64,000 nucleotides of DNA, from positions 1 to 64,000 of the forward strand of contig JANTQF010000018.1 of assembly GCA_032988165.1 (NCBI GenBank), written 5' to 3'. This DNA is from Emmonsiellopsis sp. PD_33 (lineage: Eukaryota; Ascomycota; Eurotiomycetes; Onygenales; Ajellomycetaceae). The notes beneath the pieces are model-generated. The model searched no databases. It worked only from the letters and a program-made list of their open reading frames with translations, and was not told the origin of the DNA. The position numbers and the translations under genes were made by a program. Below are positions 1-11,967 of the stretch, piece after piece (positions within the stretch are counted from its first letter, which is position 1; each line of letters opens with the position of its first letter).

Positions 1-60
1 GGAGCATCACACGAAACCGAGTGAGTGCAGGAGAGGGATAAGCAGGCACACTGAGAGAAA

Positions 61-101
61 GGGCGGTGAGGGGGTGGGGGGCGTGTGGTGGGGGGGGGGG
101 T
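61..101 (+). repeat. G-rich tract with quadruplex potential
   Basis: Runs of five, five and ten or more G separated by short spacers occur within about 40 bases, which satisfies the usual G3+N1-7 pattern for a G-quadruplex on the plus strand. No gene lies next to it in the window. Confidence 0.5.
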
Positions 102-276
102 GTTTACACGGGGTGGATTAGTTAGTCTTGAAGAAATTCCATTGAGATTGAGATTTTGATTCCGTGTTTCATTTTTTCTATGATAAAACAACTGTTTCTT
201 TCTTTTATTTCCGAGTCACGGTTGCAGTCGCGGTCGCATGCATTGCATCGCATGTGTGCTGGCTATGGCTATTTTG

Positions 277-303
277 TTTCTTTCTTTCTTTCTTTCTTTC
301 TTC
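277..303 (+). repeat. (TTTC)n microsatellite
   Basis: About six to seven perfect copies of a TTTC unit, one of many tetranucleotide repeats in the first 7.5 kb. Confidence 0.9.
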
Positions 304-559
304 ACACCTAACTACCGACCCCCATTCCACGCATTCTTTGTTTTCTTTGTTTTCTGTTTTGATTTAAGTTGGCCCTGGCTTACACACACTGTTATTCTCA
401 GCGGGGTGGGCTATGTAGTTTTGTGAGATGTTTTGATTTAGGTTGGGTTCATGGCTGGGTTCATTTGGATATATATTTCATCGTGTGTCGATTGCGGGGA
501 GGGGTGTATGCATGTATGTGGATAAAGGCAACCAACCGAGAACAAGGCGGGGAATTTCG

Positions 560-582
560 TCTATCTATCTATCTATCTATCT
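560..582 (+). repeat. (CTAT)n microsatellite
   Basis: Five to six perfect copies of CTAT. Related GATA/TAGA tetranucleotides recur throughout the intergenic DNA of the window. Confidence 0.9.
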
Positions 583-3500
583 GCTAGGATAAATAGATGG
601 ATAGGAAGACACACATGGACTGGCTACAGGGGACTTCAGAGGGATTAAATCATGAAGCCGGTTCTTGATAGATAGTTATAGTTATAGATATAACTAGTCA
701 TAGTTATGATGAGATAGAAAATCGGATATTCATAATAGAGCCAAATAATAGCTGAGGTAATTCAATCCAATGTAATAAGTAAATAAATTGCAACAGATAT
801 ACGGATGCGGATGGTTCTCTGCCATTCCCACCCCCCGGGCCAGCAGAGCGAGTAGGTGGTATAATATCCTACATTTTCCACCCACTCTGTCCCCTACCCT
901 CCTCCCCGCCATCCTACAATCCCCTTCCATTCCATTCCATCATCCCACTATGCTCCCCGCAGTCAATCAGTCAGCCAACCGGATACGTAGTAAGTGTACC
1001 ATACCCGACCCGATTCACAGCGCCATAGTTACCTCCAACACCCCCCACCCCCCAGATTATTTATCCGGTCTAGGCGAAGCAGAAGACCGACCGGAACGAA
1101 ACGAAACTAAACGAAACCAGTAGTTCGTCTCAGGGTCAGGATCAGGATCGGGATCGGGATCCGGGTCGGGGCCACAGAGGCACTATAGACAACATTTGGT
1201 TCGATTGATCTGGGCTGGTGAATCGTTATGTATATCGAAGCTGCCTAGTAAGCAGTAACCAGACGGACAAACCAGCACAATATCCATTGCCCGTTCCAGA
1301 CCATCTCAGCAGCAAGCAAGGACTCTAGGCGTGGGGGAAGGCTCAGACTGTGACGGTGATTTGCCAAACGGCTCGGACCAGGGTGTATCGAATCTGGGGT
1401 AGATAAGTAGATTCGCCAGCTCGCTCGAAACAGGAGCTTCGAAGTTCGTCCGGAGGGTATTTCTTCCGTGTCTGTCTGATCTGAGCGAGCCCCTGCTCGA
1501 TAGCTGGGGGAGATATAGATGGGATATAGTTAGTCATTGATATTTTCCCGTCCATGGCTATTGCGGGATGCAGAGATATTCTATTCCTGATTGGAAATGG
1601 GATTCCGAGACGGGGTTTGAGTGCCTGGACAGGCTTGTTTTAGGGGAATGGTGAAACATTGATGAATGGATGTATAGGTATCGCGTTTCGCATGTGTCGG
1701 AGCCGGTGGTCGTGGGAGTTCCGGGCCTGTGATTGTTATTTCCTGCTTGTTTTTCTGCTTCATGTGAAGGAGTGAGAATCTCTAATAGACGAGCATATGA
1801 TAGAACCGGGGAAGATGAGATTGGAAAAAGGAAAACATCTTCCCGAAAGGGGAAAAATACATAATAAAAGACTGATATTTATTGTGAATACCAATCTAGA
1901 GCAGCATGAGACGATGTTCTGCCCGTTCGGCGTTTGTGCAATATGTCTTTGCCGTCCGAAAGCCGAATCCAACCCTCAATTCAGGGGCAAGAAAAGAAAA
2001 GAAAAAGCTTCAAAATTTCAACCCGTATTATAACGCCGTTTTATTTTTTCAAAACTCATAAAAAACAGACAGTATTATTATTATGTGGATAATACAAAGG
2101 ACCCTCCGGAGCTATCTGTAGCCAGGAACAGTCCCGGGATTCCCTCGCGCCAACGATTCCATTCCATATCATAGTTCATCCATCCCCACATCGCGACCCA
2201 GAGAATGCGATGGAAGGGAACACACAAAAAAAGGAGGGAGAAAAGTAAGAATGAAAACCACAGCGAATCGACAATCGACGAATCGCCAGGGACACGATGA
2301 TAGCTACCGTGTATGCATGTTCCATTCCCCCCTCTATATATATGTGTGTGTATGTCCGCAGGCCGAATCAGATACGGGCGCGCTACCTATATGTATCTCC
2401 AATCTCCCAGTTCATCTATCTATGTACATACATACATTGTACATTGCACTAATCGAAGAAGAGCAGCGGGCGAGACAAGACAAGGTAGAGCGGGGTGGGT
2501 CGGCCGCGCAGCACTGTATCTATCTACTTTTTACTTTTGATAACCTCCCTTCTGCGTGCCGACATGGTTACTATTATATCTCCACGAAGGTGAAACTTGA
2601 CACTGCTGGCTCAGGGGGACGGATGTAGCTATCATAATGTATCGTTATTCTATAAAATAAAGATGCAACGCCCAGACTTTTTATGTCGGTGGAAGTCCGC
2701 TCCGCTCGGCTTTGGGACCCGGCACCGGGGGATGCAAGTTCGGCTTGGCTTCGGTCGGGCCGGTATCCCATTATCTGTTGCATTTTTGCATTTTTTTTAT
2801 TTTGTTGTTGTTGATTTCCATACCTTTCTAGAAAATCCCGAAAAGACCGGTTTATGTGTCCATACCTCGATCTCGCTGTAGCTTATAAGTTCCGCAGTAA
2901 CTTATATAGGTTATGGACCCTGGTGAGAGAAGCCTTTTGTTATTAGCTCTCACATACATACATAGATACATACACAATTCCAGCACCCTTCCAGGCAGGT
3001 ATAAGTTATCCGCTCACAAAAAAAAGGGGCAAAACGATCCCCCTAACAAACTCTACATAAAACTCTGATTCCCACACCGTCTACAGAGCTACATCTGTTA
3101 CATCATCATATATCATACAGGACCCTCACCCCCATAACGCAGCGCAAATCCAGCCCCCGCCCCCTTTTTCCTTCGGAAAGCTCGAAAGATATCCGTGTGG
3201 TACATATTTACGATTTTACGGGGCTGTATTTTATTATTTATGTTTAAAAAGTAGCGTTGGTTATCTACTCCGTACTCTGTATCGATCGATAGCTACTCCT
3301 TTTTTTTGAGATATGCATCTGCATCAGGGGGAAAGTCCACAACTGCGAAGAGAATGAGTTAATAAAGTTTTAACTATCAATCCATACACCACTGAACACA
3401 GCTAGAATAATACACCTCCAACCAGCCATCCATCCATCCATCCACGGATCCATCCATACAGACCTCACACCAACCACCAACATCCCAAAGACGAGCACCC

Positions 3501-4559
3501 ATCCCAACAAGTTAACGCACGATATCAAAATCAAGCATTTCCAAGCTTTTCCCGATCCCCAGGCTAACTACGGAGTATCTAACCGCGAGTAACTAGTCAA
3601 ATTACGCAGCGGCCAGAGTCGCAACTCACTCACGCGGCATGTTGTGCTACCATCCATACCACCCGGTCTGGCTGTCTACGGAGTAGTTTGTTGTCTATCT
3701 AGTTATCTCTCTATCCATCCATCCATTATGCACGCGAGCGAGAGTTGCGTCATTTAAATAAAATAACTCACACCGGCCTACGAATGAGGAAGCCAGCAAA
3801 AGCAAAGAAATGAAACGAAAACAAAACCCGCGCGGAGCAGGAGGAATGAAGCGAAAAGGAGAAAAGAAAATCAAGCTTTTCCCCGTCCCATCCCATCCCA
3901 TCCCATTCGGTCACATCACATCACATCACACCGCATCCCGCATGGTTTGTTTGGACTTGGAACGCCAAAGCGCAGGTCAAGGCGCAATGCATTGATGGTT
4001 TGATCCATGGGTGTTTTGCGCATGGATAACTACATTAACTGGACGAACTCATAGATGTTTAGCTATGGATTAACTAGTAGTTATTCCTCCCGCGCCAAAT
4101 GAACGTGACAACTGGGACTGACTGGCCTGGGAAGTTAGCTGGACTAGAATAGATATTTGTGGTAAGCAGTAAGATCCGGGGATGGATGTATGTAGTATGG
4201 GTCGTTAGCTAAGCTGCCTGCAGGACCAGGTGGCGGTTTGAGAACGAGGACTCCGTAAGGAAGCGGCGCACGGATCTTTTCATTGCATTGGGAACAAACT
4301 CTTCTCGGTAACTTACTCACCAGTCAAGAAATCAGAGAAGAGAAGAGAAATGCCACCGCGCTCATGCATCAGTGAGTAGGGGGAGGTCCGAGGAAGTGCT
4401 CATACTTTCGCAATTGTGCCCCAATCGATATGATATCCCGGAGTTGACAGATGCATTCAGAGATCTAGGAACGGGCTGGGTGAGGCATTTCTGACAACGC
4501 GAGAAATCCTCCATCCTCCCCCAGTAAATAAATTATTTTTAGTTCCATCGCTGATCCAT

Positions 4560-4560
<1 letters not shown>

Positions 4561-4593
<33 letters not shown>
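4561..4593 (+). repeat. (GAT)11 microsatellite
   Basis: Eleven perfect GAT units. It creates artificial poly-Met and poly-Ile reading frames, which I do not regard as genes. Confidence 0.95.
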
Positions 4594-5375
4594 AAGTGTC
4601 CGCCACTCACTGTCACCCTCCACGGTCCACGGAGATATCCCATCCCCTGCAACGTCGACAATTGGTAGATGCACTTGCAATTGCGAACTACGGCAGTTTC
4701 GCTGTAGTTGCCGCCACCAAGCTTTTCCTCGATTCCGTGACATGACGAACTAGCTCGGTATCAGCGTTAGCTGTTCGTTCCTATTATCTAATATATCGCC
4801 GCGATGCAGCTAACCGCATGCAGCTGGCTGACTGAAAACTAAACTCCGTAGTTAGTTAACTTAGCACAAGCTTCACCGCCATTGCGAACTGCTCGAAACT
4901 GTTCTTGTGGTCGTATTGATAGGGATTGGAATTGGGATTGGGATTGCTCTTGCTCTTGCCGTCGGATTGCCGCCCGCCGGACTGTCAGTATGCATGGTAG
5001 TGTCGTGCCGGCAATTCCCCGATATTTCCCTAGATCAATTCCCCCGCCCCAAGAGACACGAGAGAAAAGCTCCAAGCCCGAACTGGCAAGGGCTGGAGCT
5101 GGTTAGAAGCGGAAAGTTGGCCGAGGAGCCAGTCAGGAAGCTGAACTCCACAGCCAAGCAAGTATCCTGCTCGACGAATCGACGGTCCTTGCGGTGCAAT
5201 TCGTCTCGTCTCTCCTGCAGCACCCGTGAATCGTGGGGTAGGGAGGGACAGACAGGTGGGAGCTGTGCTAGACTGGATGACGATGGGGGCGGGGTAAGGG
5301 GGGTGTTGGCTGCGGTTTAATTTTGGTTAGTATGGCGGTGGATGGAAGGCGGGAGAAAGATGGGGGCCAATTGGG

Positions 5376-5410
5376 ATCAATCAATCAATCAATCATCAAT
5401 CAATCAATCA
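5376..5410 (+). repeat. (ATCA)n microsatellite
   Basis: Eight to nine copies of ATCA with one interruption in the middle. Confidence 0.9.
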
Positions 5411-6898
5411 GTGTAGGTAGCATCTAATGAAGAGTCGAGCAGGATGCGACTTGATATCATATCCATCCCAATGCCCAATAACTGAATCGGAGCAGAGGCG
5501 AAAAGCCAAACAAACAAACAAAGCTCCCGTCCACCCGACGCCCGTCCGCAAGGCAGAGTTTTGAATTCGCCAATCCTTGCAGGCCAGGGTGACATGACGT
5601 GACCGTCGCCCGCCCACGGCTGGCTTGAAGCCCCTTTTTAGCTCCTCCTCCTCGACTCTAGTGAGCTCGCACAAGCTAAGGATGCGCAGCGCTAGGCTGG
5701 GAAAGGAACTCCCGGTCGAGAGAGCAGCACTGGAGCATCACATCAGCCGGGGTGAACTGGAGCTATGGCTTGCGACGAGATCTTCCGAGGAGCTTCGATG
5801 CTGGGAGGATGGGTTGTCCACGGAGGGGAGTCGTCAGTCGTCAGCGTAACGGGGGCGCAAAGGGCCAATTGAGGCATGTTCTTCCAGCCATCAGCAGTGG
5901 TTTGAACTTGGAATCCCAGACGGTGAAACAGGACATGTCTTTTGGTTTGTTTATCTTTTTGTTCCTTATCCCTCCCCCCATAAACAAAACAACTAAACAC
6001 ACCCTTGCAATCCTCACACGACTTTCAGAGGAGGTAAAATACACTCTAAAACACTCTATAGCGCCTAACCCGATCCGGCCGCCCTCGCTTAGTTGGCCTA
6101 AACGGAAAACAAGACGGCAAAAATACCGCTATTCCCAAACGGGGGGCTGCCACCGCCAGATGCCGCAGCTGCCGCATGCCGCAGAGCCGACTGCCACGCA
6201 CTGTGTCTCACAATGCACACGCACCGGATGATGCGGGCGTTCCAGGGTGTATTTTTGCAACCCGCGTAAGTTACCGTAAGTAACGGGAAAGACGCAAAAA
6301 AGACAAGAAACACACACATGGCCAAGCACATGGCCAAGCAAAATGTAACCCGAAGGAAGAGTTTTCATCACAGAGATCAAAGAGACAGCGACTGACACAG
6401 CAGACTACAGGCATATAGTGCTGCTAACACTGACTGCCTTTATCTGCAGAATGGCATCTGGCGAACCCTATCCTTACGCTTTATCCCCAATCCATTATCC
6501 TCTCTCTCTATATATCATCTCATTCTCCAGCCAGCTCTCCCAAAGCAGAAATCAGCTCTCCATTGAATTTCCCCCCGTATCCGCCCAATCACAGCCGAAC
6601 GCTTGGTCTTGCAGTCGTTATGACGTATGACATCAGCCAAGCACAGTTTGCTGCAAGCCATGGTGGGAGGAAAATTCTTCACGGCTTCTAGAAGGATTTC
6701 TCCGCCCGTCTTCATAGATGCATGCATGTATTGGTGGCAATGAACGGAGAGTATTGCACCCCCCCCCCTTGATCTATCGCAGCCTCCGTTCCGTACACAC
6801 TCCGTAGATAGATAGCCACTGCCAAAAGGCAGGGAACCGAAATTTCTTCCACTGGCCTGGCATCTACAATCTGTAACTACCATATACCGGCTCAAATG

Positions 6899-6931
6899 CC
6901 CTACCCTGCCCTACCCTACCCTACCCTACCC
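6899..6931 (+). repeat. Interstitial CCCTA repeat (telomere-like)
   Basis: Six consecutive pentamers of CCCTA (one reads CCCTG) followed by CCC. The fungal telomere unit is CCCTAA/TTAGGG, so this lacks one A per unit. It is better called telomere-like than telomeric. The flanking sequence is ordinary AT-rich intergenic DNA. Confidence 0.7.
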
Positions 6932-7410
6932 AATTCTTTAATTTTCAAACCCTATACATCTACATACATACATACCGGCCATCTTTTAAAACTTAAAATA
7001 AACCCGAAAAAAATCCCGCATAGTAAATTGTACGTACATAGACTTCAATTCCCTTTCGATATAATTCCCATCCCATCCCGCCCGGCCCGGGCGCTTGGAT
7101 ATCACCTCTCATCTCATCCCGCCGCTATCCTCCCCGCTGGCGGCATAGTTGCTTTTCCTTACTTCCTAACGTATATTATTATCTAAACATCGATGGCGGG
7201 CCAAGGCGGGCTGGGCTGGGTTGGGGAGGTGACGTAAGTTAGGCGCGGATAGGACAGCTTTATTTAGTTGCTGCATGCGTTCAACTTTGGCGGGTGGTTT
7301 TTTCCTCCACGGAGGATGGATGTATATCTACGGTATACTAGGTTGAGTTGCTTTTGGTTTGGGGAGAATAGTGTTCCCTCTTTTTTTGCTGTTTTATTAT
7401 TATTTTGGGC

Positions 7411-7433
7411 GGATGGATGGATGGATGGATGGA
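7411..7433 (+). repeat. (GGAT)n microsatellite
   Basis: Five to six GGAT units directly abutting the left end of the foldback element. Confidence 0.85.
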
Positions 7434-7447
7434 GGGGATTGAATGAA

Positions 7448-8035
7448 AGCTATGGATTAATTGTGCCTTCACTGCTGCACCTACCTTCTAGGTGTGCCAC
7501 ACCAATATGATAAAAACACTGATACAATAAAAAGTGAGACTAGGTACCTTTTATATGGCTTCCTCATATAAAAGATACTTATTCTGATTTTTAAAAAAAA
7601 ATTAATTTCTCAACCACCACAAGAGATATAGATCTCATACTTCAATAGGAGCATATTAAATAGCTAAAGAATAGCCTAGCTAAGAGATATCATATCTACT
7701 ACCTCTTATTCTTGAGATCTCTATTTCTGTGCCTGAAATTTTAGCATGTTATTAGTTTACAGAGAATGAAGATATTTAAAAGATCTTTTTTAGTACTAGG
7801 TGATTTCTTATTGAAAATTAATAATTCCTACTTACCATGAGCTCTATATCTTGTGTGGTTGTTGAGTATTCATGAAAAAACTGGAAATTGAAATTAGGTA
7901 TCTTTTGTATGGGACTGCCATATAAAAGGTACTTATTTTTCATTTTTATCCTATTAGTGTTTTTATCGTATCGGTGTGGCGCACCCACAACGGGAGAAGT
8001 GGGTGAAGCAGCGAAGGCACGATTAGAGCTTAGCT
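7448..8035. mobile_element. Foldback / MITE-like element with long terminal inverted repeats
   Basis: The two ends form an imperfect inverted repeat of about 130 bp. From the outside inwards both arms carry AGCTA, then GTGCCTTC(A/G)CTGCT, then GGTG(T/C)GCCACACC, then GATAAAAACACT, then a block around GTACCTTTTATATGG. The left arm covers about 7448-7580 and the right arm about 7897-8035; the 316 bp between them is very AT-rich and non-coding. Length, long inverted repeats and absence of a transposase fit a non-autonomous DNA transposon. I could not find a convincing target-site duplication, so the exact ends are uncertain. No second copy is visible in this window. Confidence 0.7.
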
Positions 8036-8893
8036 GTCTGAATGTGGAAATATTGGTCTGGTTATCTATCACATCCCCTGAATTTTGAAACGACGTGGGA
8101 AACTATGTATGACTTTTCATTAGCTATTCTATTGGCAATGGGAACATTATATGATATATTAACTAACCAATACAATTAGGAACTAGGGTATACATTTTGT
8201 GAGGTGGTTATTAGCTTGTATTATACAGGACAATGAATGGTTTATGTTGGAAGAATAAACTACCAGCAGGGGGATTTCCTACATACCTCCGCACCCGGCA
8301 TTAAACGCTCAGGCCCATATTGGTAGGACTAGGTATTGGGTGGCGATTGGGCACAACCTGATCTCGAGCCAGGGACAAATAGAATGAGCTGGGCCCTGTA
8401 TCTGACAGAAGGCATGCGAGTATGCTGAAGAATGCTGAGAGGAGGGGTTAGTGCCAGTGGCTACCTACATATACCCCTGAACGCCGTGTAGAGTAAGGAC
8501 TATGTGAACAGCAAGCTAGTTCGGATAACCCGAAAAACCAGAGAAAGGGATTCACTGTCTAAATAGGATGGAATTGAATGTTTCTTCCGTATGATCTAGG
8601 CGTTGACTATCATTCTTCCATAGCCAGATGAGGACAGCGTCGAGGGGCGTGTTCCAAGCGCAGAGGAGAGTCTACTCCGTACACAGAGCAGAAAGACAAC
8701 GGCCACCAAGACATTATCCACCGAAATTGACAGGAAGACACCATGGTGACGGCAATGCCCAACTCCTTCCAATGAGCTGGCATATAAACTCACAAGTGGT
8801 GACAGGACAAGGAGAGCCGCCTTCCCTTTGATAACTAAAATCTGTTCGAGACGCAGATAACCCATTCGACGCCACTCCCACGCATCAAAAACA
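8036..8893. other. Intergenic, upstream of tRNA-Asp
   Basis: No gene recognised. A minus-strand open frame at 8596-8865 (89 codons) has a hydrophobic middle but no homology that I recognise and no intron signals. I treat it as chance. Confidence 0.5.
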
Positions 8894-8977
8894 TCCTCGA
8901 TGGTCTAGTGGTGATGATTTCCGCTTGTCATTCATTGAGAAGCGCGGGAGACCAGGGTTCGATTCCCTGTCGGGGAG
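8894..8977 (+). tRNA. tRNA-Asp (anticodon GTC), intron-containing
   Basis: The cloverleaf can be read directly. The acceptor arm TCCTCGA pairs with TCGGGGA (one G-U) before discriminator G at 8977. There is a D-arm (GGTCTAGTGGT) and a T-arm CAGGG-TTCGATT-CCCTG. The anticodon GTC is at 8927-8929, with stem TCCGC pairing GCGGG. A 12-nt intron (8931-8942) sits one base 3' of the anticodon, the canonical position for nuclear tRNA introns. The mature molecule would be 72 nt. The run of T right after the gene is a good RNA polymerase III terminator. The tRNA decodes GAC/GAU aspartate codons. Confidence 0.93.
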
Positions 8978-9287
8978 TTTCTTTTTAGTTTTTTTATTTT
9001 CCCCTGATGTTTTTTTGGGTTGTACGGCAAGAGAACTCTGCCAAAGTCTCCGCCTTGAAACTAAATCAGCATGGGTTGGGAGATTGCGAGTGAATACGGG
9101 ATTATGTTTATGTTTCCGCCTTGCTGCCTATCCTCTGGCATTTGGCCAAAACCCGCACAGCCCCGTCAGCTTATTTATTAACAGCAATTTGACGGTGGGA
9201 TAACATCAACTGTTGATGTTGATTGCTGCATGGCTTTCGATGAAACTCCCTCCTGTCTATCTATCATAACAGAACACAAAGGCAGCT
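8978..9287. other. Intergenic between tRNA-Asp and F-box-like gene
   Basis: About 310 bp that begin with T-rich Pol III terminator sequence and then hold the putative promoter of the downstream gene. No further feature recognised. Confidence 0.5.
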
Positions 9288-10742
9288 ATGGACACCAACA
9301 AGCTCAAACACGCCCGCGATCAACTCGTCTATTGCCTGGCGATGATCTTTTTCGGGCCAGTATACTACTGCTGCGTATGGATGGTGAAGCGGGGGGAACG
9401 GACCGGCCCTGATCGCGCAGCGGGACGGCGCAAGACCGCCATCTGGGGACTGGCAAGGACAGGGCCGAGACGAAGGCTTTCACTGGCGTCTGGCCGGCTG
9501 GAGGAAAGTTACCGCCAGGCTTCTAGTGATGATAAAGCTACGAAGCCGGAGAACGAGAACGGGAATAGCAAACGGCAGCGCAGCTTATGGCACCGTAATC
9601 CCTCGCGCCAGAAGAGCCAGCCCGAGTCTCCGTTCTTTACCAGACTACCGCCTGAAGTGCGCCTTTTGATATATAGATACGTCCACTCAAGTGGGCGCAT
9701 GCATGTGGTCACTGCAGCCAGCAAAATGGCAAGCGTTCCCTGCTCCAAAGACGTGGTCGACGGTGTTTCTTATCGTGTCGCTGGATTTTGTGAGTGCGTG
9801 GCGCATTCTGTCACTTTTACAACCCATCGCAGGCACTGTGTTGGGTATGAGCTGCCTGCAGCTCCTGTGTCGTTTCATAACCCCAACGCGAGGAGGGGAG
9901 CCAAAGATGCTTTAAACTTGTTGCAAGTTTCTCGGAAGGTGTATGTATATCTTTCTGGGTACATTTTGACGGGCGCTAATATTAGAAGCAGATACTCGGA
10001 AGCAATCACGGTGCTATATCAAAACCTGACGTTCCACATGCACCCAATATCGTTCCTGGGGTTCTCAATATCCATCCCAGACCATCATCTTAAGTTAATA
10101 CGCAAGCTCGACCTTGGGGGCCTACCCATCGACTACCTAGATTCCTATACGCACTTAGACTACTTCCCTTCGTTCCGGAAGATACCTCAAACCCCTAACA
10201 ACCCTCGAGAGAGGGCTAAATTCTACACCCTTGACCACGAAGTCCATCTCTGGACGAATCTCCGTGAGGATTTCTCAGTCTATCACCCCCGCCCGCCCAC
10301 GACGTGGGAAGTAGCATGCAGACAGATCCTGCCGCGCATGACGGGTCTGACAGAGCTGCGGATATCGCTGGAATGTCCGTTATTCCCCGTCCCCACCGGC
10401 TTTAGAATCTCTCGCGCGACCGAGCGATACCTCCTCCAGCCGTTGGTTGAGCTGTCATTACCTAACCTGCGCGTCTTTGCGGTCGAGCTTGGCTGGAAGG
10501 AGGGGACGGAGGAGCAGGGGTGGCAACAGTACACAGTATGTAAATCGCTGTTGTGGTTGCCTAATGTGTTGTCGTGGGAAAGGAATGGGGAGTTTCGAGG
10601 GACGGGAAAGGGGGGGGGAGAAGCAGGACTGGAACGGTGGGATTCTTATCTGAGGGGGGATGGGGAGGGGGTTGGGGAGATGTGGAAAGACGCGCCATTT
10701 ACGGTCGCTAGGGAGTCAGGGATGATTTTTTCTCCCGATTGA
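9288..10742 (+). CDS. F-box-like / DUF7730-type fungal protein, one intron
   Basis: Predicted 467 residues in two exons, 9288-9940 and 9992-10742. The function is unknown. A hydrophobic segment (about residues 16-32) is followed by a basic, disordered stretch. Near residue 117 the motif LPPEVRLLIYRYV resembles the start of the fungal F-box-like family in which a short helix pair precedes a variable domain (often listed as DUF7730). Reading straight through is possible, but a clean 51-nt intron (GTATGT...GCAG, 9941-9991) without stop codons removes 17 residues and restores the family-typical phrase KVYSEAITVLY. I therefore favour the spliced form. A tail rich in Gly and charged residues ends at 10742. 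The ATG at 9288 is the first in frame. F-box function (SCF substrate recognition) is only inferred. Confidence 0.75.
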   Translation: MDTNKLKHARDQLVYCLAMIFFGPVYYCCVWMVKRGERTGPDRAAGRRKTAIWGLARTGPRRRLSLASGRLEESYRQASSDDKATKPENENGNSKRQRSLWHRNPSRQKSQPESPFFTRLPPEVRLLIYRYVHSSGRMHVVTAASKMASVPCSKDVVDGVSYRVAGFCECVAHSVTFTTHRRHCVGYELPAAPVSFHNPNARRGAKDALNLLQVSRKVYVYLSGYILTGANIRSRYSEAITVLYQNLTFHMHPISFLGFSISIPDHHLKLIRKLDLGGLPIDYLDSYTHLDYFPSFRKIPQTPNNPRERAKFYTLDHEVHLWTNLREDFSVYHPRPPTTWEVACRQILPRMTGLTELRISLECPLFPVPTGFRISRATERYLLQPLVELSLPNLRVFAVELGWKEGTEEQGWQQYTVCKSLLWLPNVLSWERNGEFRGTGKGGGEAGLERWDSYLRGDGEGVGEMWKDAPFTVARESGMIFSPD

Positions 10743-11967
10743 GGAAATGAATTTTTGATTTGCGGTGAGGTCTTGGAGATGTTAGATGTCATTGTATGGA
10801 TAGACCACCTCGTCGTATGGTCTTATCTGCCCTCCTGGAAGGGGAGAGGGAGTTTTCATCTCTATTGCTAGGTCTAGGTATTTGGTTGGAAATATCATAA
10901 TATGGAGGAGATAATGGACCATCAGCTCTTACTTCCCCGCGAATACTAACTACCGAGATGGGAATGGCATGGGAGGCGTTGTGAATGTGTTCCCGCCGTT
11001 AATGCGGCACAATATGCCGACTGGGCGCTGCTTCATTGATATTGATACCAAGAGAGGTCGGATATAGATCTTGGCGGGATGCCGTAGCGGGGTTATTTTC
11101 TCCTCCGCTGCGAGGTCCGAGGGCAGTTGACTGGCTTTGAGACCTGCCCTCGCCGTTTTTCCGCCCCTGTTGACGTGGTTGTGGTACGGTGCTGGCCAAA
11201 CAGATCTGCTCCATACTCCTCATCCCAACCCGAATCGGCGGGGAATCAGTCGTACGAGAAGGCATACACTCGCCGCATTCATCCCAATATAAAACACAAA
11301 CCCATCAACCTGAAGCACAGACAAGCAGCCTGTCCGCCCAAAAGATAACGATAGATAAGCTTATTTGTCCACGGCACAAAAAAGACATCCCCATGACCCC
11401 ATCCACCGTCTTAGCCTGGCAATCTGTCCCCTCTTAGGCTCTGACAAGAAGTTCCGCAGAGCATGCCAAGCATCTTCCGCCCTCAGGCCGCGTAAATCCC
11501 TATAATTTCCACTCCCTCTCCTCTGCTAATGCCGTGCAGCGAATACGAACCACAAATGAACGAAGAAAGGGAAACCTGGGGGACTTACCCCATCCATATG
11601 TACGTATGCGTGTATCGTCTTTGCTTTTTTATGTGATCTTTTTTGCAAATTGAGATTTCGATACCTCCATTATCATCATACCAGCGGTAAATTACCGACT
11701 GGTTGGGTTGCTGCCGTGTTCCCCACGCACAGCATTCGACAAGAATAGAATGCAGAGACGTTGTGTACCGGTAACTACCTGATACTCAGCCCTTTGACAT
11801 ACGTGCATTACTAACAGCTTCAACTGAATGAGCCTGAAGCAGTCGTGCCAGGGGTCTTTCGTCTTCCAGCCTCCGCTGGCGCTGTCTCGGCACGGAACAG
11901 AGAGTACGTATGCCGCATACGTAGGTATGTTTGTTGTCTCTTCTTCAAAGAGGGCTGTGCCTGTAAC
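10743..11967. other. Intergenic region
   Basis: No gene recognised. Short open frames at 10999-11265 (minus) and 11127-11437 (plus) overlap each other and show no domain. Confidence 0.5.

Larger units (their letters stand above)
1..7447. other. Gene-poor intergenic region with simple repeats
   Basis: I find no convincing coding sequence here on either strand. Open frames are all under 130 codons, low in complexity, and not supported by introns or recognisable domains. The DNA holds many short tandem repeats, homopurine/homopyrimidine runs and several copies of the word ACTCCGTA/TACGGAGT. A very G-rich stretch lies at 61-101. Whether the region carries unannotated non-coding transcripts or long promoters cannot be decided from sequence. 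Confidence 0.6.

Noticed and set aside
2251..2628. 125-codon plus-strand open frame
   Set aside because: Low-complexity intergenic sequence with no splice or domain support.
4559..4753. Poly-Met open frame
   Set aside because: Translation of a (GAT)n microsatellite.
6515..6895. 126-codon minus-strand open frame
   Set aside because: No recognisable motif, unusual Cys/Arg-rich composition, isolated in a repeat-rich desert.
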